Positions 27,152 to 36,414 of a DNA stretch of 64,000 bases are shown here, piece by piece; the first letter of the stretch is position 1; every line of letters starts with the position of its first letter. The notes beneath the pieces were generated by a model. That model was given only the letters and a program-made list of their open reading frames with translations. It was not told the DNA's origin and made no database searches. The DNA is from Arenibacter echinorum. GTDB taxonomy: Bacteria; Bacteroidota; Bacteroidia; Flavobacteriales; Flavobacteriaceae. Made by a program: the position numbers and the translations under genes. The stretch covers positions 270,654 to 334,653 of the forward strand of contig NZ_QLLN01000007.1 in the NCBI RefSeq assembly GCF_003259375.1, read 5' to 3'.

Positions 27152-29521
27152 ATGAAGGGATTATCTGAAAAAATATCACCACTGGATCACCATATAAGCT
27201 TTAATAAATTATTGAAGCAATATGATGAAATGGCAGAAAGCGAGGATTCGTTCTTGGCCACCAAGGCACGATATATTTTGAATGCCCAAGCTCCATTTCC
27301 GGAATTGCGTGAGGGTTTTAGCGATATCACCCTGCTGGAAAAACATAAGGAGGTAATTCAAATAATTTTGCAGGATTTGTTTTCGTCCGTTCTTACCACC
27401 AACGAAATAAAAACGGCTTCCTCACCTTACACGGATATCATATTTAATTCCAGTCAGCGTTTTGAAAAAATATTGGCAGCTGCCGGACCAAATTATTTAC
27501 CTCAAATAAGGAACCAAGAAGAAGAGGTGAATTATATCATGGCCTGTGTGGTAATCCTTAACTTTCATTACGGTTATAACTTAGATTTCAAAAGACCATT
27601 TTTTTACGATATTCCTGATGCCAAGGGTGTAATGAGGCATTACCGCATTTTGTACAATGCCGATTTTATGGAAATCATTCCCAATGGAATCCCATTGGGA
27701 ATTACCCAGGAAGACGTAGACAAGTTATTGGAAAATATAGATAATGTGGATCTTTGGAAACAGAAGATTCCGCCCAATAGTTTTATCAGCAAAGGCTTTG
27801 TAATCTCCAATATGTTCGATGTTACCGCTGAACATTCCATCTCGGAAATAAAATCCAACCTCATAATCAATGACAAAAGTGGTGGCAACTTCATCAAAGG
27901 AGTGGAGAATACCTTTAAATCTTTATTTGGGTTGCCAAATATGCGTATTGGATTCTCGGTCTACAATTCCAAAGATGAACAATTTGAGCGGGTTTCCGTT
28001 AACGGAATAAATAGTTTTATTTTACAAAAGAAACAAGTTGAAACTTGTAATGAGGCTCTTTGTAAATCCTCATACAGTAAGTTAATAGATCAAAACCACT
28101 ACTTTGTAATAAGTGATGTTGACAAGTATTACAAGCTTTCACAGGGTATGGCGCCCTATAAAGGTTTATACGAACAAAAAATTAAAAGTGCCCTTTTAGC
28201 TCCCATTGCCAAAAATGGACAGTTGCTAGGGGTATTGGAGTTGGTCTCCGATAAGGCCAATGACCTTAACAGCGTAAATGCTACGAAATTGGACGATGTA
28301 ATTCCCTATATCGTTTCTGCGGTTTTACGTTCAATACAAGAGGAGGAAAATTTGATCGATGCGGTTATTCAAAACGAATGCACTTCCGTGCACCCTGCCG
28401 TATACTGGAAATTTAAGGAAGAGGCCAAGCGATTTATATTGGACGATATGGAAGGTTTACAACCCTCTTTCCGCGAAATTGTTTTTGATGAAGTATATCC
28501 ATTGTACGGACAGGTAGATATCCAAAATTCCTCCCAGGAAAGAAATATGGCGATTCAAAGGGACCTTATGATCCAGTTGTCCGAAATTAAACAAATAATG
28601 ACCGAGGTTTGGCAAAAGTATAGTTTGCCAATTTACGAAGAACTTATATTCAGGGTGGACAACCACCTTGATGAGATCAAAGAGGCCTTACATACCAATA
28701 GCGAACAGGCTATTTTCGATTTTGTGCAAGAAGAAATAAACCCTGTGTTCGCCCATATCAAAAAATCCGATACCCAAATTCAAAATCTATTACTTTCCTA
28801 TGAAGCCAAAATAGATAAGGGAACCGGTTCCTACTATGATCATAGAAAAAATTATGACCAAAGCGTAATGCTGATCAACAAAAAGTTGGCATCTGTAATC
28901 GACAGCAAACAGGAAGAGGCACAGCAAATGTACCCTCATTATTTTGAGCGCTACAAGACCGATGGGGTGGAACACAATATGTACATTGGGGACTCCATTA
29001 CTGGAGCTAGGGCATTCGATCTACTTTATCTTAACAACCTTAGGCTGTGGCAGTTACAGGTTATCTGTGAAATGGAAAATAAGCATTACGACCTTAAATC
29101 CAAGTTGCAGGTACAATTGAATGTGGCATCACTTATTCTGGTCTATAACGGCTCTTTATCCATTCGTTTTAGGATGGATGAAAAACGATTTGATGTAGAC
29201 GGTACTTACAATGCCAGGTATGAGATCATAAAAAAACGAATTGATAAATCCTACATCAAGGGTACCAATGAAAGATTGACCCAGGCCGGTAAAATAGCCA
29301 TTGTCTATTCACAAAAAAAGGATGAGCTGGAATACTTGCGATATATTAGATTTCTTAAGGCCAAGGGTTATTTCAGCGGCAAGGTGGAAATTGTTGAATT
29401 GGAAGGACTCCAAGGGGTTTCAGGCCTAAAGGCCATTAGAGCTTCCATTCTATACAAATCCCACAAAGAAAAGGACAAGACCTATACCTACGAGGATTTA
29501 ATGTTGGAATTGAACAAATAA
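27152..29521 (+). CDS. Large GAF-domain protein, unknown function
   Basis: 789 aa, no signal or membrane segment, so probably cytoplasmic. A GAF-like region lies about residues 265-400 (including LGVLELVSDKANDLNSVNAT). The N-terminal third is helical and C-terminal to the GAF region are long helices with coiled-coil character (EIKQIMTEVWQKYSLPIYEE). No HATPase, GGDEF, kinase or DNA-binding motif is seen, so no output domain is known. It is convergent with the HD-PycTM gene (15 bp gap) and not clearly in an operon. Possibly a ligand-sensing scaffold. Confidence 0.65.
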   Translation: MKGLSEKISPLDHHISFNKLLKQYDEMAESEDSFLATKARYILNAQAPFPELREGFSDITLLEKHKEVIQIILQDLFSSVLTTNEIKTASSPYTDIIFNSSQRFEKILAAAGPNYLPQIRNQEEEVNYIMACVVILNFHYGYNLDFKRPFFYDIPDAKGVMRHYRILYNADFMEIIPNGIPLGITQEDVDKLLENIDNVDLWKQKIPPNSFISKGFVISNMFDVTAEHSISEIKSNLIINDKSGGNFIKGVENTFKSLFGLPNMRIGFSVYNSKDEQFERVSVNGINSFILQKKQVETCNEALCKSSYSKLIDQNHYFVISDVDKYYKLSQGMAPYKGLYEQKIKSALLAPIAKNGQLLGVLELVSDKANDLNSVNATKLDDVIPYIVSAVLRSIQEEENLIDAVIQNECTSVHPAVYWKFKEEAKRFILDDMEGLQPSFREIVFDEVYPLYGQVDIQNSSQERNMAIQRDLMIQLSEIKQIMTEVWQKYSLPIYEELIFRVDNHLDEIKEALHTNSEQAIFDFVQEEINPVFAHIKKSDTQIQNLLLSYEAKIDKGTGSYYDHRKNYDQSVMLINKKLASVIDSKQEEAQQMYPHYFERYKTDGVEHNMYIGDSITGARAFDLLYLNNLRLWQLQVICEMENKHYDLKSKLQVQLNVASLILVYNGSLSIRFRMDEKRFDVDGTYNARYEIIKKRIDKSYIKGTNERLTQAGKIAIVYSQKKDELEYLRYIRFLKAKGYFSGKVEIVELEGLQGVSGLKAIRASILYKSHKEKDKTYTYEDLMLELNK

Positions 29522-29536
29522 GGTTGCTATCATTGG

Positions 29537-30727
29537 TTATAAACCACGATCCGGACCAAAATACTTAAAAGATACGACAAAGGCAATAACAGAAACAATC
29601 ATTCCTATGATGAAAATAGTATAGGTCCATCGCAGTATTTTATACTTCCTGTTCAATACCAATCCAAGATAATATAAATCCTTGGTCAAGGAGGAATAGA
29701 TATAATCCTTGTCCTGTACCAATTCGTTTATGGCCCATTGATAATCCTCCAATTTCATTTTATGAAAATTGCCAAAAAACAACAAGTTTACCTTGCGCTC
29801 CTTTACATCCTCCTTGGTAAATTCGCCTTGGGTAACATTTGGTCTTGTTGCAAGAACAGCAAGTACCATTGAAACCACACTAAAAATAACAAATAACAAG
29901 GTGGGATAGATTAGGTAATTATTGGACGGATTGTCCAGTTTGGTCATAAGATTGGACAACACCAAAGAAATAATAATGGCATTTACCGAGAGTAGGATAT
30001 TAGCTTTGGTATCAGCAATATCACTAAGCATTAAATGATTTTTTAAAGTTACCCGAAATAAGGTCTGTATACCCCTATCAGGGCTTTCACTCTTATACTT
30101 GGCCTTTAATTTTTCCTTCTTTGCTAAATTTTCCTCCGCTTTTTTCCCCTTGATCAGCCTTTTTATATTCTTATTCTTTTCTTCCTGCCAATTCTGTAGA
30201 GCATAATCGGTATAAAAACGCTGTTCCGTTTGGAACATCTTAAGATTCGCGTCCCGCCATTCCTTTTGTGTATAAGTTGCCAACCCTAAAATTTCCAATT
30301 CTTCCCGAAGCAGCTCCGAAGTTTCCATATAACTCTTTTTTCCAAAATGGGAACAATCGGCATCTCTAATGATCTCCTCCAGAAGGTTTTGTGGCTCATA
30401 GAACCTTTTGGTTGCCATGATAAGGCTACAAATGCTTTCTATCTTCTTTTTATCATAATTCTGTGATGCCAAAAACTCCCGGGATATAACGCAACTTGTC
30501 TCCTCATGATTCTCCGAACCTTTTGTATATCCAGTATCATGTAGCCATGCTGCCAATAAAAGCATTTCGTTTTCCTCCTCCCCCAAATTATAAAAATTCA
30601 ATAATTCTTTAGTACTTTTAACAACCCGCTGGGTATGACTCAAATTGTGGTATAAATAACTGGTATCTAATTTATTTGCTAATAAATCGACAACAAAATT
30701 TTTAGTTTTTTCTAGAATTTCCGACAT
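29537..30727 (-). CDS. HD phosphohydrolase fused to a PycTM-like membrane effector domain
   Basis: 396 aa from ATG at 30727; the longer frame to 30793 would run into the start of the divergent gene. N-terminal HD domain: H31, H63-D64 (WLHDTGY) and Asp122/Asp124 (IRDADCSHF) form the H...HD...D metal site of HD phosphohydrolases. After a Lys/Glu-rich linker, the C-terminal half (about 210-390) has LSDIADTKANILLSVNAIII and two to four membrane helices, the pattern of the Pycsar effector family PycTM (formerly DUF5706). Pycsar effectors disrupt membranes when cyclic UMP/CMP appears during phage infection. No cyclase is adjacent. The HD part could hydrolyse a nucleotide signal. Confidence 0.72.
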   Translation of the reverse strand: MSEILEKTKNFVVDLLANKLDTSYLYHNLSHTQRVVKSTKELLNFYNLGEEENEMLLLAAWLHDTGYTKGSENHEETSCVISREFLASQNYDKKKIESICSLIMATKRFYEPQNLLEEIIRDADCSHFGKKSYMETSELLREELEILGLATYTQKEWRDANLKMFQTEQRFYTDYALQNWQEEKNKNIKRLIKGKKAEENLAKKEKLKAKYKSESPDRGIQTLFRVTLKNHLMLSDIADTKANILLSVNAIIISLVLSNLMTKLDNPSNNYLIYPTLLFVIFSVVSMVLAVLATRPNVTQGEFTKEDVKERKVNLLFFGNFHKMKLEDYQWAINELVQDKDYIYSSLTKDLYYLGLVLNRKYKILRWTYTIFIIGMIVSVIAFVVSFKYFGPDRGL

Positions 30728-30781
30728 AAGAGTTAATTGTGACCCACAAATTACAAAATTTTGATTTCTAAACTGATGTAC

Positions 30782-33700
30782 ATGCGGAAACATTACCTAC
30801 TTATAATAATACTTTTTCTATTGGTAGGCTGTGCCACATATAAAACAAAATACGCGGAAAGTTTCAATGTTGGTAACACAACCGGCGACAGCGAATTAGT
30901 GCATACTTTTTATTTGATAGGGGATGCAGGAAAATCCCCTATGAAAGATCAAAGTGAAGCACTTAAAACTTTCCAAAAGACCTTGGAAAAAGCCGACAAA
31001 AATAGCACCGCCCTGTTTTTGGGCGATAATATCTATCCTGCAGGGATGCCCAATAAAAAGGATTCGACCCAAGCCTATTTGGAAGCTAAAAACAACCTGG
31101 ATGCACAACTACAGACCTTGACCCAATTTAAGGGCAATCCCATATTTATTCCTGGAAACCATGATTGGTACAATGAAGGTCTGGATGGCTTGGAAAGACA
31201 ACAAAAATACATCCAGAAAAAATTGGATAGCAAAGAGGTCTTTTTTCCCGAAGATGGCTGCCCTATAGAGAAAATAGATATCAATGATAAAATAGTGATT
31301 ATTGCCATTGACACGGAATGGTACTTGACCAATTGGGACAAACACCCCACCATGAACGATAAATGCGAAATAAAGGACCGTGAAACCTTTTTTGAGGAAC
31401 TGGAAAGCCTTATCAAAAAAAATCGGGACAGGACTACCATTTTGGCCCTTCACCATCCCATGTTCAGTTACGGGCCGCACGGCGGACAGTATTCCGCAAA
31501 GCTTCATTTAAACCCTGCAGGCGGCAAATTTCCCTTCCCTATTTTAGGTACTTTTGCAAACCTGATCAGAAAAACAAGTGGTGCCTCCTATGCCGATCTC
31601 CAGAATAAAAGATATACGGAATTAAGGAATCGTCTGGTAACCATCGCTCAGTATTCGCAGAAAGTTATTTTGACCTCAGGCCACGAACATACCCTTCAAT
31701 ATATTGTAGAGGACAATACCCCACAGATCGTTAGTGGTTCTGGGTCCAAGGAAGGAGCTGCCAGATTATTGAACGGCTCAAAATTCTCTACGGGAAGAAC
31801 GGGTTTTGCAGAATTAAAGGTGTACAAAGATGGTTCCTCCCAGGTAAGATATTTTGGGGTTGGGAAAAATAATGATCCTGACCTTCTATTTTCTACACAG
31901 GTACTGCCTCCAGATAGAAACGAGAATTATATGTTTAGCGACAAGGATTTTCCAAAGGAGGTAAAAGCGACTGTTTACTCCAAGGAAGAAGTTAAAAAAA
32001 GTAAATTTTTCAAATCTATTTGGGGCGATAGGTACAGGAAATACTACGCCATGGAAGTAAATGCCCCTACCCTTAGGTTAGATACTTTGTTTGGAGGTTT
32101 AAAACCGGTCCGTAAAGGCGGGGGCAACCAATCCAAATCCCTGCGATTATCCGATAAAAATGGAAAGGAATACGTAATTAGGGCAGTAAAAAAAAGTGCG
32201 GAAGTATATCTACAGGCCATGGCCTTTAAGGATAAATACGTCTTGGGAGAATTTAAGGACACCTATACCGAGAAACTTTTAATGGATTTTTATACCGGAG
32301 CACTGCCGTACGGCCTTCTTACAGTGGGAACCCTTTCGGACGCAATAGACCTTTACCATACCAACCCTAAACTATACTATATCCCAAAGCAATCTGCTTT
32401 AGCGGAATTTAATGGTGAATTTGGGGATGAACTTTATATTTTGGAGGAACAGGTGGGTGACGGCCATGGGGAATTGGGCAGTTTTGGTTATGCCAATAAA
32501 ATTGAAAGTTCCTGGGACATGATCGATAAAATTAAAAGAGACGAAAAATATATTGTAAATACCGACAGATATCTAAGGACCCGCTTGTTTGATATGGTCA
32601 TGGGGGATTGGGATAGGCATGACGACCAATGGCGATGGGGCGAAGTAAAGAATAAGGAAACAGGAAAGATTGTTTTTGAGGCCATCCCAAGAGACCGGGA
32701 CCAAGTGTATTCCATTTGGGGAGATGGGGCCCTGATGGGTGTTGCAACAAGAATAATTCCTGCCCTTCAAATGATGGAAGGATTTCATAATGACATTAGA
32801 AATGTGGAGGCGTTTAACAAGAGTGCTTATGGTCTGGATGCAACCTTACTTGCCGAAACCACAAAAGCCGATTGGGAGAAGGAAGTACACTATATACAGC
32901 AAAACCTGACCCCGGCGGTAATAGACGAAGCCTTTAAAGCCTTTCCCAAAGAAATTATGGACGAAAATATTCTTGAATTAAAGAATATACTTAAATCCAG
33001 GATCAAGAACCTTCCCAAAATTGCCGATGAGTACTTTTTGGCACTTAATAAATATGTAGTCATAAAAGGTACCGATAAGGACGATTGGTTCGAAATCAAC
33101 AATTTGTCCGAACAAGAAGTGGAAATCAAAGCTTTTAGAAACATAGACGGAAAAAAGGAAAAACTATTTTTTCAAAAGAAATTCAACCGCAATATCACTA
33201 AGGAAATTTGGATCTATGGTTTGGACGATGATGATATTTTTGAAGTCGCTGGGACTAAGGGCAATAAGATCAAAATTAGACTTATTGGCGGGCAAAACAA
33301 CGATGTTTATGATGTATCGGAAGGCACAAATACCTGGATTTATGACCATAGATCCAAAAAAAATACATTCAAGAAAATCAAGGGAGCAAAACTAAGACTT
33401 AACAACGATTACGAAACCAACACTTACCAACCACTTAAACTTAGGAATAGCACACGGCAGATAATACCGACCATCGGATTCAATCCCGATGATGGAATGA
33501 AGCTTGGCTTTAATGCCACAAGCACCTTTTATGGACTACGACAAAACCCATATACAACCCAACACAATTACAATGCCGCCTATTATTTTGCCACCAACGG
33601 TTTTGAATTGGGCTACAAAGGAGAGTTTGCCCATATTTTCGAAAACTGGAATTTGGAACTGGCCGCCCGTTTTACCAGTCCCAACTTTAGCATTAACTTT

Positions 33701-34489
33701 TTTGGAATCGGGAATGAGACCGAAAATTTTGATAATACTTTGGAGATGGATTACAATAGGGTGAAAATTCAAAACTTAAATTTTTCTCCCTCTTTGATTT
33801 GGCGTGGACAGCTAGGGGCAAAATTCAGAACCGGCATTTCCTTGGAAAGTCTGGAAGTGGAAGAAACCGAAGATAGGTTTGTGAACACCTTTTACCTGGC
33901 CAACGGGGAAGAGAATAGAAACAGTTTTTTTGGGGTTGATGCGGAATACAGCTATGAGAATTTGGACAATGCAGCCTTCCCCACCATGGGGATGACCACT
34001 GGACTGCTCTTGGGTTACAAGGCCAGTTTAGAGAATCAAGGTCAGGCCTATGCCTATATAGTTCCAAGTCTTTCCTTAGATCATAAATTAGTATCTAATG
34101 GTAGATTGGTCCTTGCCTCCAAATGGAAGGCCCATTTTAATTTAGGGGACGAGTACGAATTTTACCAGACAGCCAGTATAGGTGGTATAGATGGACTTAG
34201 AGGTTTTAGAAACCAACGATTTTCCGGTAAGACCAGTTATTATCAGAATACAGACCTTAGATACAGTCTTAAAAGCCTAAAAACAGGATTATTGCCTGTT
34301 ACCGTAGGGGTATATGGCGGTTTTGATTACGGAAGGGTCTGGACTCCCAACGAAAATTCCGATCTGTGGCACACCTCCTATGGAGGAGGGTTTTTTATTA
34401 ACGGAGCGGATGTGATGACAGCGAGATTAGCCTTGTTCAACAGCGTTGACGGTCCAAGATTTTCCTTCGGTGTTGGTTTTGGTTTCTAA
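30782..34489 (+). CDS. Metallophosphoesterase - kinase-like - Omp85-type barrel fusion lipoprotein
   Basis: 1235 aa from ATG at 30782 (lipobox LLVGC, Cys17). Three parts are visible. First, a calcineurin-like phosphoesterase: GDAG with Asp48, LFLGDNIYP, PGNHDW (126-128), LALHHPMFS, SGHEHT (301-303). Second, residues about 425-720 resemble an atypical kinase fold: GDWDRHDDQW at 608-617 and PRDRDQ around 636-641 look like the catalytic Asp/His and metal-binding Asp of CotH or Fam20-type kinases. Third, from about 850 to the end, a beta-barrel with GLRGFRNQRFSG (LRGF 1139-1142), the Omp85/BamA-family lid-loop motif, and a final aromatic strand (FSFGVGFGF). Likely outer-membrane; function unknown. 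Confidence 0.75.
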   Translation: MRKHYLLIIILFLLVGCATYKTKYAESFNVGNTTGDSELVHTFYLIGDAGKSPMKDQSEALKTFQKTLEKADKNSTALFLGDNIYPAGMPNKKDSTQAYLEAKNNLDAQLQTLTQFKGNPIFIPGNHDWYNEGLDGLERQQKYIQKKLDSKEVFFPEDGCPIEKIDINDKIVIIAIDTEWYLTNWDKHPTMNDKCEIKDRETFFEELESLIKKNRDRTTILALHHPMFSYGPHGGQYSAKLHLNPAGGKFPFPILGTFANLIRKTSGASYADLQNKRYTELRNRLVTIAQYSQKVILTSGHEHTLQYIVEDNTPQIVSGSGSKEGAARLLNGSKFSTGRTGFAELKVYKDGSSQVRYFGVGKNNDPDLLFSTQVLPPDRNENYMFSDKDFPKEVKATVYSKEEVKKSKFFKSIWGDRYRKYYAMEVNAPTLRLDTLFGGLKPVRKGGGNQSKSLRLSDKNGKEYVIRAVKKSAEVYLQAMAFKDKYVLGEFKDTYTEKLLMDFYTGALPYGLLTVGTLSDAIDLYHTNPKLYYIPKQSALAEFNGEFGDELYILEEQVGDGHGELGSFGYANKIESSWDMIDKIKRDEKYIVNTDRYLRTRLFDMVMGDWDRHDDQWRWGEVKNKETGKIVFEAIPRDRDQVYSIWGDGALMGVATRIIPALQMMEGFHNDIRNVEAFNKSAYGLDATLLAETTKADWEKEVHYIQQNLTPAVIDEAFKAFPKEIMDENILELKNILKSRIKNLPKIADEYFLALNKYVVIKGTDKDDWFEINNLSEQEVEIKAFRNIDGKKEKLFFQKKFNRNITKEIWIYGLDDDDIFEVAGTKGNKIKIRLIGGQNNDVYDVSEGTNTWIYDHRSKKNTFKKIKGAKLRLNNDYETNTYQPLKLRNSTRQIIPTIGFNPDDGMKLGFNATSTFYGLRQNPYTTQHNYNAAYYFATNGFELGYKGEFAHIFENWNLELAARFTSPNFSINFFGIGNETENFDNTLEMDYNRVKIQNLNFSPSLIWRGQLGAKFRTGISLESLEVEETEDRFVNTFYLANGEENRNSFFGVDAEYSYENLDNAAFPTMGMTTGLLLGYKASLENQGQAYAYIVPSLSLDHKLVSNGRLVLASKWKAHFNLGDEYEFYQTASIGGIDGLRGFRNQRFSGKTSYYQNTDLRYSLKSLKTGLLPVTVGVYGGFDYGRVWTPNENSDLWHTSYGGGFFINGADVMTARLALFNSVDGPRFSFGVGFGF

Positions 34490-34517
34490 TATTAAACTCT
34501 ATGTTTTTGTATATGGT

Positions 34518-35378
34518 TTAGTTGCCCAATACAAAAGAATATAAATTTCTTCCCGTTTTTGCAGACTCTTCGTCCGAAAGCAATAAGGTATTGTTATTGG
34601 TAAAGGAAACGGATTCCAATTGCGTATAGACGCCCAGGTCTATCGTTTTTAGTGTCCCACTGGAAATAAAATTGTCCGATACATAATCCGTAAACACCCA
34701 TAAAGTACCATTCCCCAACAATACTATGGTCTTACCATCAGGAGAAATATCGGCAGAGGTTATTTGCCTATTCCTCTTTCCTTTCGGAGGAATAAAGGAA
34801 CCCAAATATTGGGCTTTGTGTTTTCCCTCTACGGCAGGCACTTTGTACAATAAGGCTTCCCCGTTAAAAGGCTGGGTCCTATTCTTTGTTATGATGTAGA
34901 AGTTGTTCCGGTAATAAAAAAATGCCTCGGCATCATAAAGCATTTTATTTTTTTTTGGAGGAAAATCTTTTTGTTCGGGGTAATTGAATTCAATCTTTTC
35001 CGCCTCAATATCATCCCCATTTTCTTCATTGGGATCGGGAATTTTATAAATGGCCAAATTCTTCCTATCGTTGCTGTTATTACCAAAGTCCCCAATGAAT
35101 ACATTACCATTTTCATCACGTGCCATATCTTCCCAATCGTTGTTTTTGGCATTCTTTACTTTTAATTCCTTTACTAGGTCACCTTTATAATTCACTTGAT
35201 AAATTTTATCGGGATTACCTCTATCCATCACGAACCAAACCGTTGAGTCCTTGGCAGGGACCATTCCAGAATTCTCGGTTAATTTATGAGGAAGTTTGGT
35301 AACATAGGTCAGTTGACCATAATTACTGGCACAGCTAATTATGCTTCCCCAGAGCAGCAAAAACAAGTATTTTTTCAT
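34518..35378 (-). CDS. Lipoprotein, predicted beta-propeller, unknown function
   Basis: 286 aa. Signal ends at ISC (Cys16 lipobox). Repeats such as WEDMARDENGNVFIGDFGN, YDAEAFFYYRNNFYIITKN, SADISPDGKTIVLLGNGTLW and LESVSFTNNNTLLLSDEES resemble propeller blades with Asp/Gly turns. No catalytic motif is recognised; a Ca2+-binding or phosphodiesterase-like (SdiA-regulated-type) propeller is a weak possibility. It is convergent with the barrel fusion gene, 28 bp apart. Confidence 0.6.
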   Translation of the reverse strand: MKKYLFLLLWGSIISCASNYGQLTYVTKLPHKLTENSGMVPAKDSTVWFVMDRGNPDKIYQVNYKGDLVKELKVKNAKNNDWEDMARDENGNVFIGDFGNNSNDRKNLAIYKIPDPNEENGDDIEAEKIEFNYPEQKDFPPKKNKMLYDAEAFFYYRNNFYIITKNRTQPFNGEALLYKVPAVEGKHKAQYLGSFIPPKGKRNRQITSADISPDGKTIVLLGNGTLWVFTDYVSDNFISSGTLKTIDLGVYTQLESVSFTNNNTLLLSDEESAKTGRNLYSFVLGN

Positions 35379-35444
35379 CCAATTAAAAATTTAATCATCT
35401 ATGTGGGGAACTAGCAAATTAATCCTGCTTATGCATATATTCTA

Positions 35445-36341
35445 TTATTCTTTTAAGGGCATATAGATTTCAGCGATCCAATCCAATTCGTTTCCCCCAA
35501 TATTAGGGTTGCTAAAAAATACCTCAACAGGTCTTTCCCAGACCTCCATCCCATTCTTATTTGCATAATCCAACAAGGCGTACCAAGCACGGTCAGAGGT
35601 TATATAATTTCCGTTATAAATGGCTTTTATCGCCCTAAGGCCTTCAAATTTCTTATACTTTATAATACCATTTTGCGGAAGGCTATCACTTTTGATAATT
35701 GGATAACAAAAATTATAGCTAATACTGTCCACTTCCCTGTTCCAATCGGTAATTTCCAGAAATGGTCTGCCGTTTAATTCTACATTATTGTCCACAAGTA
35801 CCGTACTTAATATAGGGTAATTTTGCATCATTCCCTTTGCTTTCCCGAACTGCGAAGCCTTTATGGGGATATAGGCACAATAAGTATCTGGAAGCTGTTG
35901 TAAGGTATCCAAAACGGTGACCTTAAATTTTTCCAAATGCTCCGTCAGCGCATTGTTAAAGTCCAGAATGGTTCTTTTAGTACGTTTTTCGAAACCAGTA
36001 TCGAAAAAGGGGATTATCAATCTATTCCCCAAGCTATGATCTACATCCTTTATATATACCTTAATCTTTGAGGTAGAATCATTAACCGGGGTTATTTTCC
36101 ATTGATATAGGTATGTAGAATCATTAAACTTAAATTGCTGATCTATATTCAAAAAATCTCTTTCTTCCAACAACACCGTATTCTTATTGGCATTGCCCCA
36201 TGACTTTATACTCTGATTAATGGTACCGGGGAATGTTTTGGAAGTAATGGATACCGAATAATCATAAGGCTTTATAAACAAATACCAAACCAATGATCCC
36301 AGAAGTAGGAAAGCCACTAAATAAACAATTTTGTTTCTCAC
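35445..36341 (-). CDS. Membrane-anchored SRPBCC plus GyrI-like ligand-binding protein
   Basis: 298 aa from a GTG start at 36341. One N-terminal membrane helix (IVYLVAFLLLGSLVWYLF) is followed by a SRPBCC-like region (about 35-140) and a C-terminal GyrI/AraC-effector-binding-type domain (about 150-298; EITDWNREVDSISYNFCYPI and WYALLDYANKNGMEVWERPV). Such domains bind small hydrophobic ligands, but here the protein is tethered to the inner membrane and faces the periplasm. No DNA-binding domain is present, so it is not a regulator of the AraC type. Function unknown. Confidence 0.65.
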   Translation of the reverse strand: MRNKIVYLVAFLLLGSLVWYLFIKPYDYSVSITSKTFPGTINQSIKSWGNANKNTVLLEERDFLNIDQQFKFNDSTYLYQWKITPVNDSTSKIKVYIKDVDHSLGNRLIIPFFDTGFEKRTKRTILDFNNALTEHLEKFKVTVLDTLQQLPDTYCAYIPIKASQFGKAKGMMQNYPILSTVLVDNNVELNGRPFLEITDWNREVDSISYNFCYPIIKSDSLPQNGIIKYKKFEGLRAIKAIYNGNYITSDRAWYALLDYANKNGMEVWERPVEVFFSNPNIGGNELDWIAEIYMPLKE

Positions 36342-36414
36342 TAATTGTAATTTTATGCCGGGTTAGTAATTCTTGAAACCTTTGTAAATTCAGATATGAA
36401 TCCAGTTTAAAAAA

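Noticed and set aside
27152..30727. A complete Pycsar defence operon (cyclase plus effector)
   Set aside because: The neighbouring GAF protein shows no nucleotide cyclase motif, and it is convergent rather than co-transcribed, so only the effector-like domain is supported.
30728..30793. N-terminal extension of the HD-PycTM gene
   Set aside because: It would reach past the divergent gene's start codon at 30782; the ATG at 30727 starts right at the HD domain.
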